Positions 33,426 to 42,808 of a stretch of DNA of 64,000 nucleotides are shown in pieces. Location: NCBI RefSeq assembly GCF_003258595.1, contig NZ_QHHQ01000002.1:1178001-1242000 (forward strand), in the 5' to 3' direction. Under the pieces are notes generated by a model, which saw only the letters and a list, made by a program, of their open reading frames with translations, had not been told where the DNA came from and made no database searches. Each line of letters begins with the position of its first letter. The stretch's first letter is position 1. Source of the DNA: Acuticoccus sediminis (lineage in GTDB: Bacteria; Pseudomonadota; Alphaproteobacteria; Rhizobiales; Amorphaceae). Position numbers and translations under genes: made by a program.

Positions 33426-35069
33426 GTGACACCGGCAGAGATCGCAACGACCGACGTCGTCGTCGTCGGGGCCGGCTCGGCGGGCTGCGTCGTCGCCGCG
33501 CGCCTGTCCGAGGAGCGGCAACTCGGCGTCACGGTGCTCGAGGCGGGCGGCTCGGACCTCAGCCTGTGGGTCCGGATGCCGATCGGCTACGGCGGCGCGT
33601 TCTTTCACCCGAAGCTCAACTGGCGCTACTACACCGAACCGGAAGAGGGCCTCGGCGGCCGCAAGGCGTACTGGCCGCGGGGCAAGGTCGTCGGCGGCTC
33701 CTCGTCGATCAACGCCATGGTCTACATCCGCGGGCAGGCACGCGACTACGACCGGTGGGCCGAGGCGGGCAACACCGGCTGGTCCTACGCCGATGTCCTG
33801 CCCTGCTTCCGGCGGCTGGAGACGAACCTTGCCGGCGGCGACGCGTGGCGCGGCGACCGGGGGCCCATCACGGTTCGCACAATCGCCGCCGAGGCGCATC
33901 CCGTCAGCCACGCCTTCGTCGCGGCCTGCGAGAGCGCGGGCCTCGCCCGCAATCCGGACTTCAACGGCCGCGATCAGGAAGGCGTCGGCTTCTACCAGAT
34001 CACCACGCGCGGCGGCCTGCGCTGCTCGGCGGCGACGGCCTACCTGCACCCGGCCCTCCGGCGCCCCAACCTTGATCTCGTGACCGAGGCGGCGGTGACG
34101 CGCGTCCTGTTCGAGGGGCGGCGCGCCGTCGGCGTCGAATACCGGCGCGGCGGACGGCTCTGCCGGGTCATGGCGCGGCGCGAGGTCATCCTGTGCGCCG
34201 GCGCCATCGGCTCGCCGCAGATCCTCCAGCTTTCGGGGATCGGTGACCCGGCGAAACTGGCGCCGCTCGGGATCGAGACTGTCGCCGCCTCCCCCAACGT
34301 GGGCCGCAACCTGCAGGACCACGTGGGCTTCGACCTCGTGTTCGAGGCCAGGGTGCCGACACTGAACGCGACGCTGGGGCCGCTCCTCGCGCGCTCCGTG
34401 GCGGCGCTGCGGTACGTGCTGACGCGGGGCGGGCCGCTGTCGCTCAGCGTCAATCAGGCCGGCGGCTTCGTGCGCGGCGACGAGGGCCGCACGCGGCCCA
34501 ACCTCCAGCTCTACTTCTCGCCGCTCTCCTACACGCGCGCCGTGCCGGGCAAGCGGCGGCTGACGAAGCCGGACACCTTCCAGGGCTTCAACCTCGGCAT
34601 CTCGAACTGTCATCCGAAGAGCCGTGGCTGGCTCCACATCCGCTCGTCCGACCCCGAGGCGGCGCCGGAGATCCACCCGCTCTACTTCTCGGCGCCGGAC
34701 GACCTGACCGAGCTGCTGGGGTCGATCCCGCTGCTGCGCACCATCGCGGCGCAGCCACCCCTCGCCTCGATCATCCGCCGCGAGCTGGCGCCGGGGGCCG
34801 AGGTCGTGGACCCGGACGCGCTGGAGGCGTTCGTCCGCCGGACCACGACGTCGGTCTACCACCCGTGCGGGACGTGCGCGATGGGCCCGGACCCGGACGG
34901 CGGCGCAGTCGTCGACCCGCGGCTGCGGGTCCACGGCGTGGAACGGCTGCGCGTCGCCGACGCCTCGATCATGCCCGCCATCACCGCCGGCAACCTCAAC
35001 GCGCCGAGCCTCATGATCGGCGAGCGGGCGTCCGACCTGATCCTGGCCGATCTCGTTCGGTTCGCCTGA
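33426..35069 (+). CDS. GMC-family FAD oxidoreductase (choline dehydrogenase-like)
   Basis: 547 residues from a GTG at 33426. FAD motif VVVGAGSAGCVVAARLSEE (12-30), the PIGYGGAFFHPKLNW and GKVVGGSSSINAMVYIRG signatures, AGAIGSPQILQLSGIGDP (GMC signature 2) and a C-terminal HPCGTCAMGPD with SLMIGERASDLI region for the active-site His/Asn. It oxidises a primary or secondary alcohol such as choline or a sugar alcohol; the substrate cannot be told. It converges with the MocR regulator, and the two genes overlap by 59 bases at their 3' ends. Confidence 0.92.
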   Translation: MTPAEIATTDVVVVGAGSAGCVVAARLSEERQLGVTVLEAGGSDLSLWVRMPIGYGGAFFHPKLNWRYYTEPEEGLGGRKAYWPRGKVVGGSSSINAMVYIRGQARDYDRWAEAGNTGWSYADVLPCFRRLETNLAGGDAWRGDRGPITVRTIAAEAHPVSHAFVAACESAGLARNPDFNGRDQEGVGFYQITTRGGLRCSAATAYLHPALRRPNLDLVTEAAVTRVLFEGRRAVGVEYRRGGRLCRVMARREVILCAGAIGSPQILQLSGIGDPAKLAPLGIETVAASPNVGRNLQDHVGFDLVFEARVPTLNATLGPLLARSVAALRYVLTRGGPLSLSVNQAGGFVRGDEGRTRPNLQLYFSPLSYTRAVPGKRRLTKPDTFQGFNLGISNCHPKSRGWLHIRSSDPEAAPEIHPLYFSAPDDLTELLGSIPLLRTIAAQPPLASIIRRELAPGAEVVDPDALEAFVRRTTTSVYHPCGTCAMGPDPDGGAVVDPRLRVHGVERLRVADASIMPAITAGNLNAPSLMIGERASDLILADLVRFA

Positions 35070-36528
35070 GGACTTCGGCGAGCCGGGCCACACCCCGGTC
35101 GATCTCCTGCGGCGACACCGCGCTGAAGCCGAGCGTCAGGCCCTGGACGGCGAGCGGCGACAGCGCGAAGCGCGACAGCGGCGCCATCGCCAGCCCGGCG
35201 GTCTTCACCGCCTCCGCGACGGTACGCTCGTCGAGGCCCGGCGGGAGCAGGCCGATGGTGTGGAATCCGGTGTCCGTCGGGGACAGCGCCAGCATCCCGC
35301 CGAGGTGGCGGTCGGCCGCGTCCATCAGCGCGTCGCGCCGCCCGCGGTAGAGGTCCCGCATGCGCCGCAGGTGGGAGGAGAAGTGCCCCTCGGCGATGAA
35401 GTCGGCGACGATGGACTGGATCGCGTTGGACACCCCGTGCGCCACGGCGCTGAGGGCGCGTTCGAAGCTCGCGACGAGCGCCGGCGGGACGACCGCGTAG
35501 CCGAGCCGGATCGCCGGGAACAGCGCCTTCGAGAAGGTGCCGACGTAGAGGACGCGCCCTCCCCCGTCGAGCGCCTTCAGCGGCGGCAGTGGCTGGCGGC
35601 CGTAGTGGAACTCGCCGACATAGTCGTCCTCGACGATCCAGGCGCCGCTCTCCTCGGCGGCCGCGAGGAGCTCGAAGCGGCGGTCCCGGCTCATGGTGCA
35701 GCCGAGCGGGTGCTGGTGCGCCGGCGTCACGAATGCCATGCGCATGTCGGGGCAGAGGCGCCTCGCGGCGGCGACGTCGAGCCCCTCGCCGTCCACCGGC
35801 ACCGGGACGAGGTCGGCGCCGCGCGACAGGAAGGCGTTGCGCGCGCCGATCGCGCCCGGGTTCTCCATCCACACCCGGTCGCCGGGGTCGAGCAGGATCT
35901 GGGCGATCTGCATGAAGCCGTCCTGCGCCCCGGCGAAGACGAACACCTCGTCCGCCTGGCAGACCACGCCGCGGTTGGCGCGCAGGTGCCGGCTGATCGC
36001 CTCCCGCAGCTTCGGCAGGCCGAGCGCGTCCGGGTACGACATGATCTCGGAGCGCGCGCCCCGCCAGTAGCGGGCCGAGAGGCGCGCCCACATCGCCATC
36101 GGGAAGGCGTCGATGGCGGGCATCCCGGTGACGAACGGGCGCGGCGAGCTCGGGTGCTCGAGGCGCGGGAAATACTGTTCCGACAGCTCGTGGCTGATGT
36201 TGGCGAGGCGCGGCAGCCGCGCGGTGGGCGACGGGGTGAGGCGCGCGGGCGGCGGACGGACGTCGTCGCTGATGTAGGTGCCCGCCCCGACGCGGCTCAC
36301 CAGCAGGCCCTCGGACGTGAGCTGCTCGTAGGCTGCCACGGCGGTCGTGCGGGAGACCCCCTGCTCCACGGCGAGGACGCGGCTCGCCGGCAGGCGCGTT
36401 CCCGGCGGAAGGTCGCCGGAGAGGATCAGCTCGCGCAGGTGCGTGGCGAGCTGCATGGAGAGGTTGGTGGCGTCGCCCCGGTCGACCTGCAGCGTGGGGA
36501 TCAGCGCCCCGCCGATATATTTCGTCAC
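35011..36528 (-). CDS. MocR-type regulator (GntR HTH plus PLP aminotransferase-like domain)
   Basis: 505 residues from a GTG at 36528 (GAGGG upstream); the frame is open further but without motif. Residues 15-85 are a GntR winged helix (LREGDLPPGTRLPASRVL-like, SRTTAVAAYEQLTSEGLL). From about 120 the chain is a fold-type I aminotransferase domain with the lysine in YVGTFSKALFPAIRLGY that binds PLP. These regulators sense amino acid- or amine-derived ligands through PLP chemistry. It is divergent from the enolase-superfamily operon at 36632, its likely target; the shared motif upstream supports this. Confidence 0.93.
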   Translation of the reverse strand: MTKYIGGALIPTLQVDRGDATNLSMQLATHLRELILSGDLPPGTRLPASRVLAVEQGVSRTTAVAAYEQLTSEGLLVSRVGAGTYISDDVRPPPARLTPSPTARLPRLANISHELSEQYFPRLEHPSSPRPFVTGMPAIDAFPMAMWARLSARYWRGARSEIMSYPDALGLPKLREAISRHLRANRGVVCQADEVFVFAGAQDGFMQIAQILLDPGDRVWMENPGAIGARNAFLSRGADLVPVPVDGEGLDVAAARRLCPDMRMAFVTPAHQHPLGCTMSRDRRFELLAAAEESGAWIVEDDYVGEFHYGRQPLPPLKALDGGGRVLYVGTFSKALFPAIRLGYAVVPPALVASFERALSAVAHGVSNAIQSIVADFIAEGHFSSHLRRMRDLYRGRRDALMDAADRHLGGMLALSPTDTGFHTIGLLPPGLDERTVAEAVKTAGLAMAPLSRFALSPLAVQGLTLGFSAVSPQEIDRGVARLAEVLRRTERDRPGSGRTPARRS

Positions 36529-36631
36529 CGTGCCCTCGCCGATTGGTCCGCCCACTAGTGCGAAGTGGACCTTATCGGCAGACCGATCTGCAAGTTGAAT
36601 CCGTCGTCGAAGCAGAACGGGTGAGGCCGGC
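36529..36631. promoter_or_regulatory. divergent MocR control region
   Basis: A 103-base region between the MocR gene and the enolase-superfamily gene. It contains GAAGTGGACC at 36562-36571, with a partly symmetric GGTCCGC arm at 36545-36551 and the palindrome CACTAGTG (36553-36560) between. The same 10-mer motif recurs before the PotF-like gene, which suggests a regulator site. The -10 and -35 boxes are not clear. Confidence 0.55.
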
Positions 36632-37741
36632 ATGCGACTGACACGCATCGAGACGTTCGCGAACGCGTTCGTCGGATTCGTCCGCGTGACGGACGAGACG
36701 GGTGCGACCGGATGGGGACAGGTTTCGACCTACCAGTCCGACATCACCGCCGAGGTGCTCCACCGGCAGGTCGCTCCCTGGGTGCTCGGCCTCGACTTCG
36801 AGGACCAGGACGACCTGCTCGACCGCGCCGCCGAAAAGGAACACAAGTTCCCCGGTTCCTACATCTGCCGCGCCATCGGCGGCGTCGATACGGCGCTGCT
36901 CGATCTCAGGGCCAGGCTGGCGGAGGTGCCGGTGGCGGTGCTGCTCGGCGGCACGCCCGGGCCGCTGCGGGCCTACGCGTCGTCGATGAAGCGGGACATC
37001 ACGCCGGAGGACGAGGCGGAGCGGTTCCGGCGGCTGCGCGGCGAGAAGGGCTTCGACGCCTTCAAGTTCCGCATCGGCGCAGAGGTCGGCCGGGGGCAGG
37101 ACGAGTGGGAGGGGCGCACGGAAGCGATCATCCCCACCATCGCGCGCGCGTTCGCAGGAGAGGACGTGGCGCTGCTGGCTGACGCCAACTCCTGCTACGC
37201 GCCGAAGGCGGCGATCCACTACGGCCGTATGCTGGAGGAAAACGGCATCTCCCACTACGAGGAGCCGTGCCCCTACTGGGAGCTGGAGCAGACCGCCGAG
37301 GTCGCCGCCGCGCTCGACATCGACGTGACCGGCGGCGAGCAGGACTGCTGGATCCCCACCTGGAAGCGCATGTTCGAGCTCCACGCCGTCGACGTCGCCC
37401 AGCCCGACGTCCTCTACGCCGGCGGGATCGGCCGGACGCGGCGGATCGCGGCGATGGCGGCGGAGGCCGGCCTGCCGGTCACGCCGCACAGCGCGAACCT
37501 CTCGATGGTGACGATCTTCACCATGCACCTCCTGCGCGCGCTGCCGAACGCGGGCAAGTATCTCGAGTTCTCGATCGAGGGGGAGGACTATTATCCCTGG
37601 CAGGAAGGGCTCTTCGCCAATGACCCCTACGTCATCGAGGGCGGCTGCGCGCGGGTGACCGACACGCCCGGCTGGGGCGTCGAGATCTCGCCCGAGTGGC
37701 TGGCGAAGTCCCGCTATGCGGTGAGCGAGGTCGAGCGATGA
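36632..37741 (+). CDS. mandelate racemase/muconate-lactonising enzyme-type protein
   Basis: 369 residues of the enolase superfamily. K145-F-R147 in the position of the MR KxK, metal ligands D184 (LLADANSCY), E210/E211 (HYEEP) and E236 (TGGEQD), and the D259 (VAQPDVLYAGG)-H286 (VTPHSANLS) dyad, 27 residues apart as in MR. These enzymes abstract a proton alpha to a carboxylate (racemases, epimerases, acid sugar dehydratases). Lys-x-Arg instead of Lys-x-Lys occurs in some subgroups. It heads an operon with an aldehyde dehydrogenase and an amine oxidase, overlapping the former by 4 bases. Confidence 0.9.
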   Translation: MRLTRIETFANAFVGFVRVTDETGATGWGQVSTYQSDITAEVLHRQVAPWVLGLDFEDQDDLLDRAAEKEHKFPGSYICRAIGGVDTALLDLRARLAEVPVAVLLGGTPGPLRAYASSMKRDITPEDEAERFRRLRGEKGFDAFKFRIGAEVGRGQDEWEGRTEAIIPTIARAFAGEDVALLADANSCYAPKAAIHYGRMLEENGISHYEEPCPYWELEQTAEVAAALDIDVTGGEQDCWIPTWKRMFELHAVDVAQPDVLYAGGIGRTRRIAAMAAEAGLPVTPHSANLSMVTIFTMHLLRALPNAGKYLEFSIEGEDYYPWQEGLFANDPYVIEGGCARVTDTPGWGVEISPEWLAKSRYAVSEVER

Positions 37742-39225
37742 ACCTTGCCGCCGCGGTCCGCGCCTACCTCGACGACGGTACTCTGCCGGACCTCCCGGTG
37801 GATCATTTCATCGACGGCGCGTTCGTCGCGCCGGCCGCGGGCGAACGCCTCGAGACGTTCGATCCCGGCCTCGCCCGCCCCTTCCTCGCCGTCGCGGCTG
37901 GAACGGCGGAGGACGTCGACCGCGCCGTGTCCGCCGCGCAGAAGGCGCAGCGGGCGTGGGGCCGTACCAAGGCGTCGGAGCGGGGCGCGATCCTCATGCG
38001 GGCCGCAATGTTGCTGCGGGCGGAAGCGGCGCGGTTTGCCTTCGCCGAGAGCCTCGACAGCGGCAAGCCGCTGCAGGAGGCGGAGGGCGACGTCGCCGGC
38101 GCCGCGCGCGCGTTCGAGTACTACGCCGGTGCGGCCGACAAGATCGAGGGCGAGACCTTCCCCATCGGCGAGGCCTATCTCGGCTACTCCGTCCCGGAGC
38201 CGGTCGGCGTCACCGCCCACATCATCCCCTGGAACTACCCGATCTCGACCGCCGCGCGGGGCGTCGCGCCGGCGCTCGCCGCCGGCTGCACCGTCGTCGC
38301 CAAGCCCGCCGAGACGACCCCGCTCACCATGCTGATGCTGGCCGAACTCCTCGTGCGCGCGGGCCTTCCCGCCGGCGTCTGCAACGTCGTCGCGGGGACG
38401 GGGCCGGCGACCGGCGCGCCGCTCGTCGCGGACCCGCGCGTGCGGCACGTCACGTTCACGGGGTCGGTCCCCACCGGGCAGGGCGTGATGCAGGCCGCCG
38501 CCCGCAACGTCGCCAGCGTCGTGCTGGAGCTCGGCGGCAAGTCCCCGCTGATCGTCCTGAAGGACGCCGACCTCGACGCCGCGGCGGACGGCGTGATCGG
38601 CGCCATCTACGAGAACGCCGGGCAGATCTGCTCGGCCGGTTCCCGCCTCGTGGTGGAGCGCGCGGTCCACGCCGCGCTCCTCGGCCGGGTGCTGGAGCGG
38701 GTCCGCACGCTGACGATCGGGCACGGGTTGCGCCGAACCACACTGGGACCGCTCAACTCCGAGGCCCACCTCGCCCGCGTCACGGCAAAGGTGGAGGCCG
38801 CGAAGGCGCGGGGGCTGACGCCGCTCGTCGGCGGCGCGGCGACAGCGGACCCGGAGACCGGCGCGGGCTGGTTCTTCGAGGCGACGATCTTCGACGACGC
38901 CGATGCCGGCGATCCCCTCGTGCAGGACGAGATCTTCGGCCCCGTCCTCGCCGTGCAGGTCGCCGAGGACACGGCGCACGCAGCCGCGCTCGCCAACGGC
39001 ACGCCCTACGCGCTCGTGGCCGGCATCTACACCCGCGACTTTGCCGCGGCGCACACACTCGCGCGCGATCTCGACGCGGGACAGGTTTTCATCAACGAAT
39101 ACTTCGCGGGCGGCATCGAGGTGCCGTTCGGCGGCAATCGCCAGTCCGGCTTCGGCCGGGAGAAAGGGTTTGCGGCGGTGCGGAACTATCTGCGCGTCAA
39201 GAGCGTCGCGGCGAGGATCGGCTGA
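37738..39225 (+). CDS. NAD(P)-dependent aldehyde dehydrogenase (betaine aldehyde dehydrogenase-like)
   Basis: 495 residues from the ATG at 37738. It has the cofactor-binding IIPWNYPISTAARG and the GSVPTGQGVM turn, the general base Glu in VVLELGGKSPLIV, and the catalytic Cys in NAGQICSAGSRLVVE. The C-terminal GGNRQSGFGREKG is conserved. It oxidises an aldehyde to acid; with the oxidase next to it, the aldehyde is probably the product of amine oxidation. Confidence 0.93.
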   Translation: MNLAAAVRAYLDDGTLPDLPVDHFIDGAFVAPAAGERLETFDPGLARPFLAVAAGTAEDVDRAVSAAQKAQRAWGRTKASERGAILMRAAMLLRAEAARFAFAESLDSGKPLQEAEGDVAGAARAFEYYAGAADKIEGETFPIGEAYLGYSVPEPVGVTAHIIPWNYPISTAARGVAPALAAGCTVVAKPAETTPLTMLMLAELLVRAGLPAGVCNVVAGTGPATGAPLVADPRVRHVTFTGSVPTGQGVMQAAARNVASVVLELGGKSPLIVLKDADLDAAADGVIGAIYENAGQICSAGSRLVVERAVHAALLGRVLERVRTLTIGHGLRRTTLGPLNSEAHLARVTAKVEAAKARGLTPLVGGAATADPETGAGWFFEATIFDDADAGDPLVQDEIFGPVLAVQVAEDTAHAAALANGTPYALVAGIYTRDFAAAHTLARDLDAGQVFINEYFAGGIEVPFGGNRQSGFGREKGFAAVRNYLRVKSVAARIG

Positions 39226-39228
39226 CGG

Positions 39229-40488
39229 ATGGAGCCGAAGACCACGCCCTACTGGTGGGACACGGCCCCGCCGCTCGCAATCGAGCGGCCGGCGCTGCCG
39301 ACCCGCGCCGACGCCGTCGTCGTCGGCTCCGGCTACACCGGCCTCCATGCCGCGCTCCGGATCGCGCGCGCCGGCCGCAAGGTCGTGGTGCTGGAGAAGG
39401 GCCGGATCGGCGAAGGGTGCTCCACCCGCAACGGCGGGCAGATCAGCACCTCGATCAAGCCGAGCCTCGAGACGCTGACGGAACGGCACGGCGCCGAGAC
39501 CGCCCGCGGGATCGTCGCCGAAGGAATCGCCTCGCGCGCCTTCGTCGAGGACTTCGTGCGCGCGGAGGGGATCGCGTGCGACTTCCGCTCCTGCGGCCGC
39601 TTCCACGCCGCGGCGAGCGCCAGGGCGTACCGGGAATTCGAGGGGCTGGCGGACGGCGAGACGGTCACCCTCGTCCCGCGCGAGCGCCAGCGCGAGGAGC
39701 TCGGCACCGACGCCTACCACGGCGGCCTCGTCTACCATCGCCACGCCGTCCTCGACCCCGGCGCGTACCACGCGGGGCTCGTCGCGAAGGTGCTGGAGGC
39801 GGGCGGCGTCATCGTGCCGGAAACGCCGGCGACCGCGCTCGACGAGACGCCGTCCGGCGTCACCGTGCGCACCCCGCACGGGGCGATCACGGCGCCCGAC
39901 GTCGTGCTCGCGACCAACGGCTATACCGGGCCGGTCTCGCCGTGGCACCGGCGCCGGGTCATCCCCATCGGCAGCTACATCATCGCGACCGAGCCGCTCG
40001 ACCCGGCGCTGGTGAAGCGGCTCTTCCCGACCGACCGCATCGCCTCCGACAGCCGCCGCGTGGTCTACTACTACCGCACGTCGCCGGACGGCCGGCGCAT
40101 CCTCTTCGGCGGTCGCGCGAGCGCGGGGGAGATGGGCGCCAAAGCCGCCGGGCAGCGCCTCCGGGACACCATGTGCTCGCTGTTTCCGGAGCTGGCCGAG
40201 GCGCGGATCACGCACGCCTGGATGGGCTTCGTCGCCTACACCTTCGACAGCCTCGCCCACACCGGCCGCACCGGGCGGATCCATCACGCGATGGGGTACT
40301 GCGGTTCGGGCGTCGGCATGGCATCCTACCTCGGCATGAAGATGGGACTGCGGGTCCTCGGCGATCCGGCGGGCGAGACGGCGATGATGCGACCCGCCTT
40401 CCCGACCCGGCCGCTCTACGCCGGAGATCCATGGTTCCTGCCTGCGGCGGTGACGACCTATCGGATATTGGACCGCCTGGGCGTGTAG
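39229..40488 (+). CDS. DAO-family FAD amine oxidase (PuuB/gamma-glutamylputrescine oxidase-like)
   Basis: 419 residues. FAD motif ADAVVVGSGYTGLHAALRIA (32-51), then GRIGEGCSTRNGGQIST typical of PuuB-like oxidases, and the C-terminal GYCGSGVGMASYLG that lines the FAD. Likely oxidises a secondary amine or N-substituted amino acid, giving an aldehyde or imine that the ALDH can use. Starts 4 bases after the ALDH stop. Confidence 0.9.
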   Translation: MEPKTTPYWWDTAPPLAIERPALPTRADAVVVGSGYTGLHAALRIARAGRKVVVLEKGRIGEGCSTRNGGQISTSIKPSLETLTERHGAETARGIVAEGIASRAFVEDFVRAEGIACDFRSCGRFHAAASARAYREFEGLADGETVTLVPRERQREELGTDAYHGGLVYHRHAVLDPGAYHAGLVAKVLEAGGVIVPETPATALDETPSGVTVRTPHGAITAPDVVLATNGYTGPVSPWHRRRVIPIGSYIIATEPLDPALVKRLFPTDRIASDSRRVVYYYRTSPDGRRILFGGRASAGEMGAKAAGQRLRDTMCSLFPELAEARITHAWMGFVAYTFDSLAHTGRTGRIHHAMGYCGSGVGMASYLGMKMGLRVLGDPAGETAMMRPAFPTRPLYAGDPWFLPAAVTTYRILDRLGV

Positions 40489-40505
40489 ATCGGAATGCCA
40501 ATACG

Positions 40506-40552
40506 CTTGAAATGGACCTTTCGGGGCACCCCGAACTACGGTCCACTTCAAG
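40506..40552. promoter_or_regulatory. large inverted repeat upstream of the PotF-like gene
   Basis: CTTGAAATGGACC (40506-40518) and GGTCCACTTCAAG (40540-40552) are 13-base inverted arms with one mismatch. Between them lies a second perfect hairpin TTCGGGG-CA-CCCCGAA (40520-40535). The arms match GAAGTGGACC at the MocR divergent region. The block lies 57-103 bases before the ATG at 40609, a good operator/promoter position. It suggests a dedicated, co-regulated promoter for the transporter genes. Confidence 0.7.
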
Positions 40553-40608
40553 TCAAACTGCAAGGACGACACCAACAAGACCAAGTCGTGCAACGAGGGG
40601 AGAGGACT

Positions 40609-41682
40609 ATGACGTCACTGCTGCGCACGCTGCTGGCCGGATCGGCCATTCTGGTGATGGCTGGCCAGGCCAATGCCGAAACGCTGCGTCTGTTGACCTG
40701 GGGCGGCTACGCTCCCGAGGAACTGATCAAGAAGTTCGAAGCCGAGAACCCCGACATCGACGTCGAGGTCACGCTGTCCAACAACGAGGAGATGATCGCC
40801 AAGCTTCGGGCGACCGGCGGCACGGGCTTCGATCTGGCGCAGCCGAGCCACGACCGCGTCTACGCGGCCCAGGTCGAATACAATATCTACAAGCCCCTCG
40901 ACCTCTCCAAGATCAACGTCGACAAGATGACGCCGAAGCTCGTCGAGGGCGTGAAGGCGAACACCACCATCGACGGCGAGGTCTACTCCGTCCCCCACCA
41001 GTGGGGCACGTCCGGCATCATGGTGAACAAGACGCTCGCGCCGGACGCCACCGGCTGGGCCGACCTGTGCGACGAGAAGTACAAGGGACGCACCTCGATG
41101 CGCCTGCGCCGCACGATCCTCCTCGGCACCGCCTTCGGCATGGGGATGAACCCGTTCGACCTCTACGGCGACAAGGCGGCCTACCAGGACATGCTGGACA
41201 AGGTCACCGAGAAGCTCATCGCGTGCAAAAGCATCGTCAAGACCTACTGGACGGGCGGCGACGACCTCTCGGCCCTGATGCTGTCCGGCGAGGTCGCCCT
41301 CTCCGAGACGTGGGATTCGACCGCCTTCAAGATCTACGCCGAGAACCCGGACATCGTGTTCGTCCCGCCGGAGACCGGCGCCCTCGCCTGGATCGACACC
41401 TTCACGATCCCGCGCGGCGGCCAGGCGGACGACGCGGCCTACAAGTGGATCAACTTCGTCCTCGAGCCTGAGAACGTGAAGATCATGTCCGCGTCCACCG
41501 GCGCCATCGCGGCGGTGCCGAACGGGATCGAGCTCCTGCCCGAGGACAAGCGCGCCGCGGTGGAGGCCGCCTTCGACGAGAAGGACATCGAGAACCTCAA
41601 GTTCTTCGCCAACATCCCCCCCGGCCTCGAAGACATGGAAGGCATCGCCCTGGAACGCATCCAGGCCGCCTCGTCCCAGTAA
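40609..41682 (+). CDS. spermidine/putrescine-type ABC solute-binding protein (PotF/PotD family)
   Basis: 357 residues from the ATG at 40609, preceded by GGGGAGAGG. A Sec signal peptide (MTSLLRTLLAGSAILVMAG, cleavage after QANA, residue 23) precedes ETLRLLTWGGYAPEELIKKF, the usual beginning of the polyamine-binding family. Later blocks: GFDLAQPSHDRV, VPHQWGTSGIMVNK and GALAWIDTFTIPRGG. It binds a cationic amine or amino acid derivative in the periplasm. Confidence 0.92.
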   Translation: MTSLLRTLLAGSAILVMAGQANAETLRLLTWGGYAPEELIKKFEAENPDIDVEVTLSNNEEMIAKLRATGGTGFDLAQPSHDRVYAAQVEYNIYKPLDLSKINVDKMTPKLVEGVKANTTIDGEVYSVPHQWGTSGIMVNKTLAPDATGWADLCDEKYKGRTSMRLRRTILLGTAFGMGMNPFDLYGDKAAYQDMLDKVTEKLIACKSIVKTYWTGGDDLSALMLSGEVALSETWDSTAFKIYAENPDIVFVPPETGALAWIDTFTIPRGGQADDAAYKWINFVLEPENVKIMSASTGAIAAVPNGIELLPEDKRAAVEAAFDEKDIENLKFFANIPPGLEDMEGIALERIQAASSQ

Positions 41683-41693
41683 GCCAGGCGACC

Positions 41694-41713
41694 GGGGCGG
41701 CCGGCGCCGCCCC
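41694..41713 (+). terminator. perfect hairpin after the PotF-like gene
   Basis: GGGGCGGC-CGGC-GCCGCCCC, an 8-bp all-GC stem 11 bases after the stop, without a T-run. Such hairpins behind binding-protein genes usually protect the upstream mRNA or cut read-through, so the binding protein outnumbers the other subunits. Confidence 0.55.
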
Positions 41714-41737
41714 GCCAACTCTCTCGAAAGGGCGACG

Positions 41738-42808
41738 ATGCATGATCTGAGCTGCACCGGCGTCACGAAGACATTCGGCCCTTTCACGGCCGTGTCGGAC
41801 GTGTCGCTCGACGTACCCTCCGGCTCGTTCTTCTCGATCCTCGGGCCGTCGGGCTGCGGCAAGACCACGCTGATGCGCATGATCGCGGGATTCGAGACGC
41901 CGACCGCCGGCGACATCAGGATCAAGGGCGAGAGCGTCGTCGCCGTCCCGCCCAACAAGCGCAACGTCAAGATGGTGTTCCAGCACCTGGCGCTGTTCCC
42001 GATGATGAACGTCGGCGAGAACATCGCCTACGGGCTGCGCTGCCGGGGCGACAACCGCGCCGACATCAAGCGCGCCGTCACCCGCATCCTGGAGCGCATC
42101 GGCCTCCCCGGCTCGGAGGAGAAGCGCATCGACCAGCTCTCCGGCGGGCAGAAGCAGCGCATCGCCATCGCCCGCTGCATGGTGCTGGAGCCGGACGTCC
42201 TCCTGCTCGACGAGCCGCTCGGCGCGCTCGACCTCAAGCTCCGCGAGCACATGAAGATCGAGCTGAAGCTCCTGCAGCACCAGTTCGAGACGACCTTCCT
42301 CTACATCACCCACGACCAGTCCGAAGCGCTCGTCATGTCCGACCAGGTGGCGGTGATGAACGCCGGCCGGTTCGAGCAGATCGGCCCGCCGAAGGAACTC
42401 TACCAGGCACCCGTCTCCGGGTTCGTCGCCGGTTTCGTCGGCGATTCCAACTGCCTCCCGGGCCGCATCGTCGAGGTGCGCGGCAGTGAGGCGGAGGTCG
42501 CGCTCGACGGCGGCGGCGCGGTCGTCGGCCACCTCTCCGACGCGAGCGCCAACGGCGACGAGGTGGAGGTCTTCATGCGGCCCGAGGCGCTGCAGATCGG
42601 CGCCGTGGACGGGGTGCCCGGCCTCGACGGCACGGTCGACAGCCTCCTCTTCAACGGCGCCAACTCACGCGTCCTCGTCAAGCTCGCGACCGGGCAGCTC
42701 ATCGAGGTCGCCGACCCGTCCCAGGTGGACACCGCCGGCGAGGGGTCGTCGGTACGCATCTCCTGGTTCCCCGACCGCGCCCGCATTTTCGCGCGGAGAT
42801 ACGGGTGA
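41738..42808 (+). CDS. ABC transporter ATP-binding protein, PotA type
   Basis: 356 residues. Walker A GPSGCGKTTLMRMIAG, signature LSGGQKQRIAIARCM, Walker B VLLLDEPLGALD, H-loop YITHDQSEAL, and the C-terminal TOBE domain from about 270 (VEVFMRPEALQIG). Powers import with the two permeases; its stop shares one base with the start of the next gene. Confidence 0.93.
   Translation: MHDLSCTGVTKTFGPFTAVSDVSLDVPSGSFFSILGPSGCGKTTLMRMIAGFETPTAGDIRIKGESVVAVPPNKRNVKMVFQHLALFPMMNVGENIAYGLRCRGDNRADIKRAVTRILERIGLPGSEEKRIDQLSGGQKQRIAIARCMVLEPDVLLLDEPLGALDLKLREHMKIELKLLQHQFETTFLYITHDQSEALVMSDQVAVMNAGRFEQIGPPKELYQAPVSGFVAGFVGDSNCLPGRIVEVRGSEAEVALDGGGAVVGHLSDASANGDEVEVFMRPEALQIGAVDGVPGLDGTVDSLLFNGANSRVLVKLATGQLIEVADPSQVDTAGEGSSVRISWFPDRARIFARRYG

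Noticed and set aside
37714-40593. 959-codon minus-strand frame
   Set aside because: Antisense to the ALDH and the DAO oxidase; no motifs.
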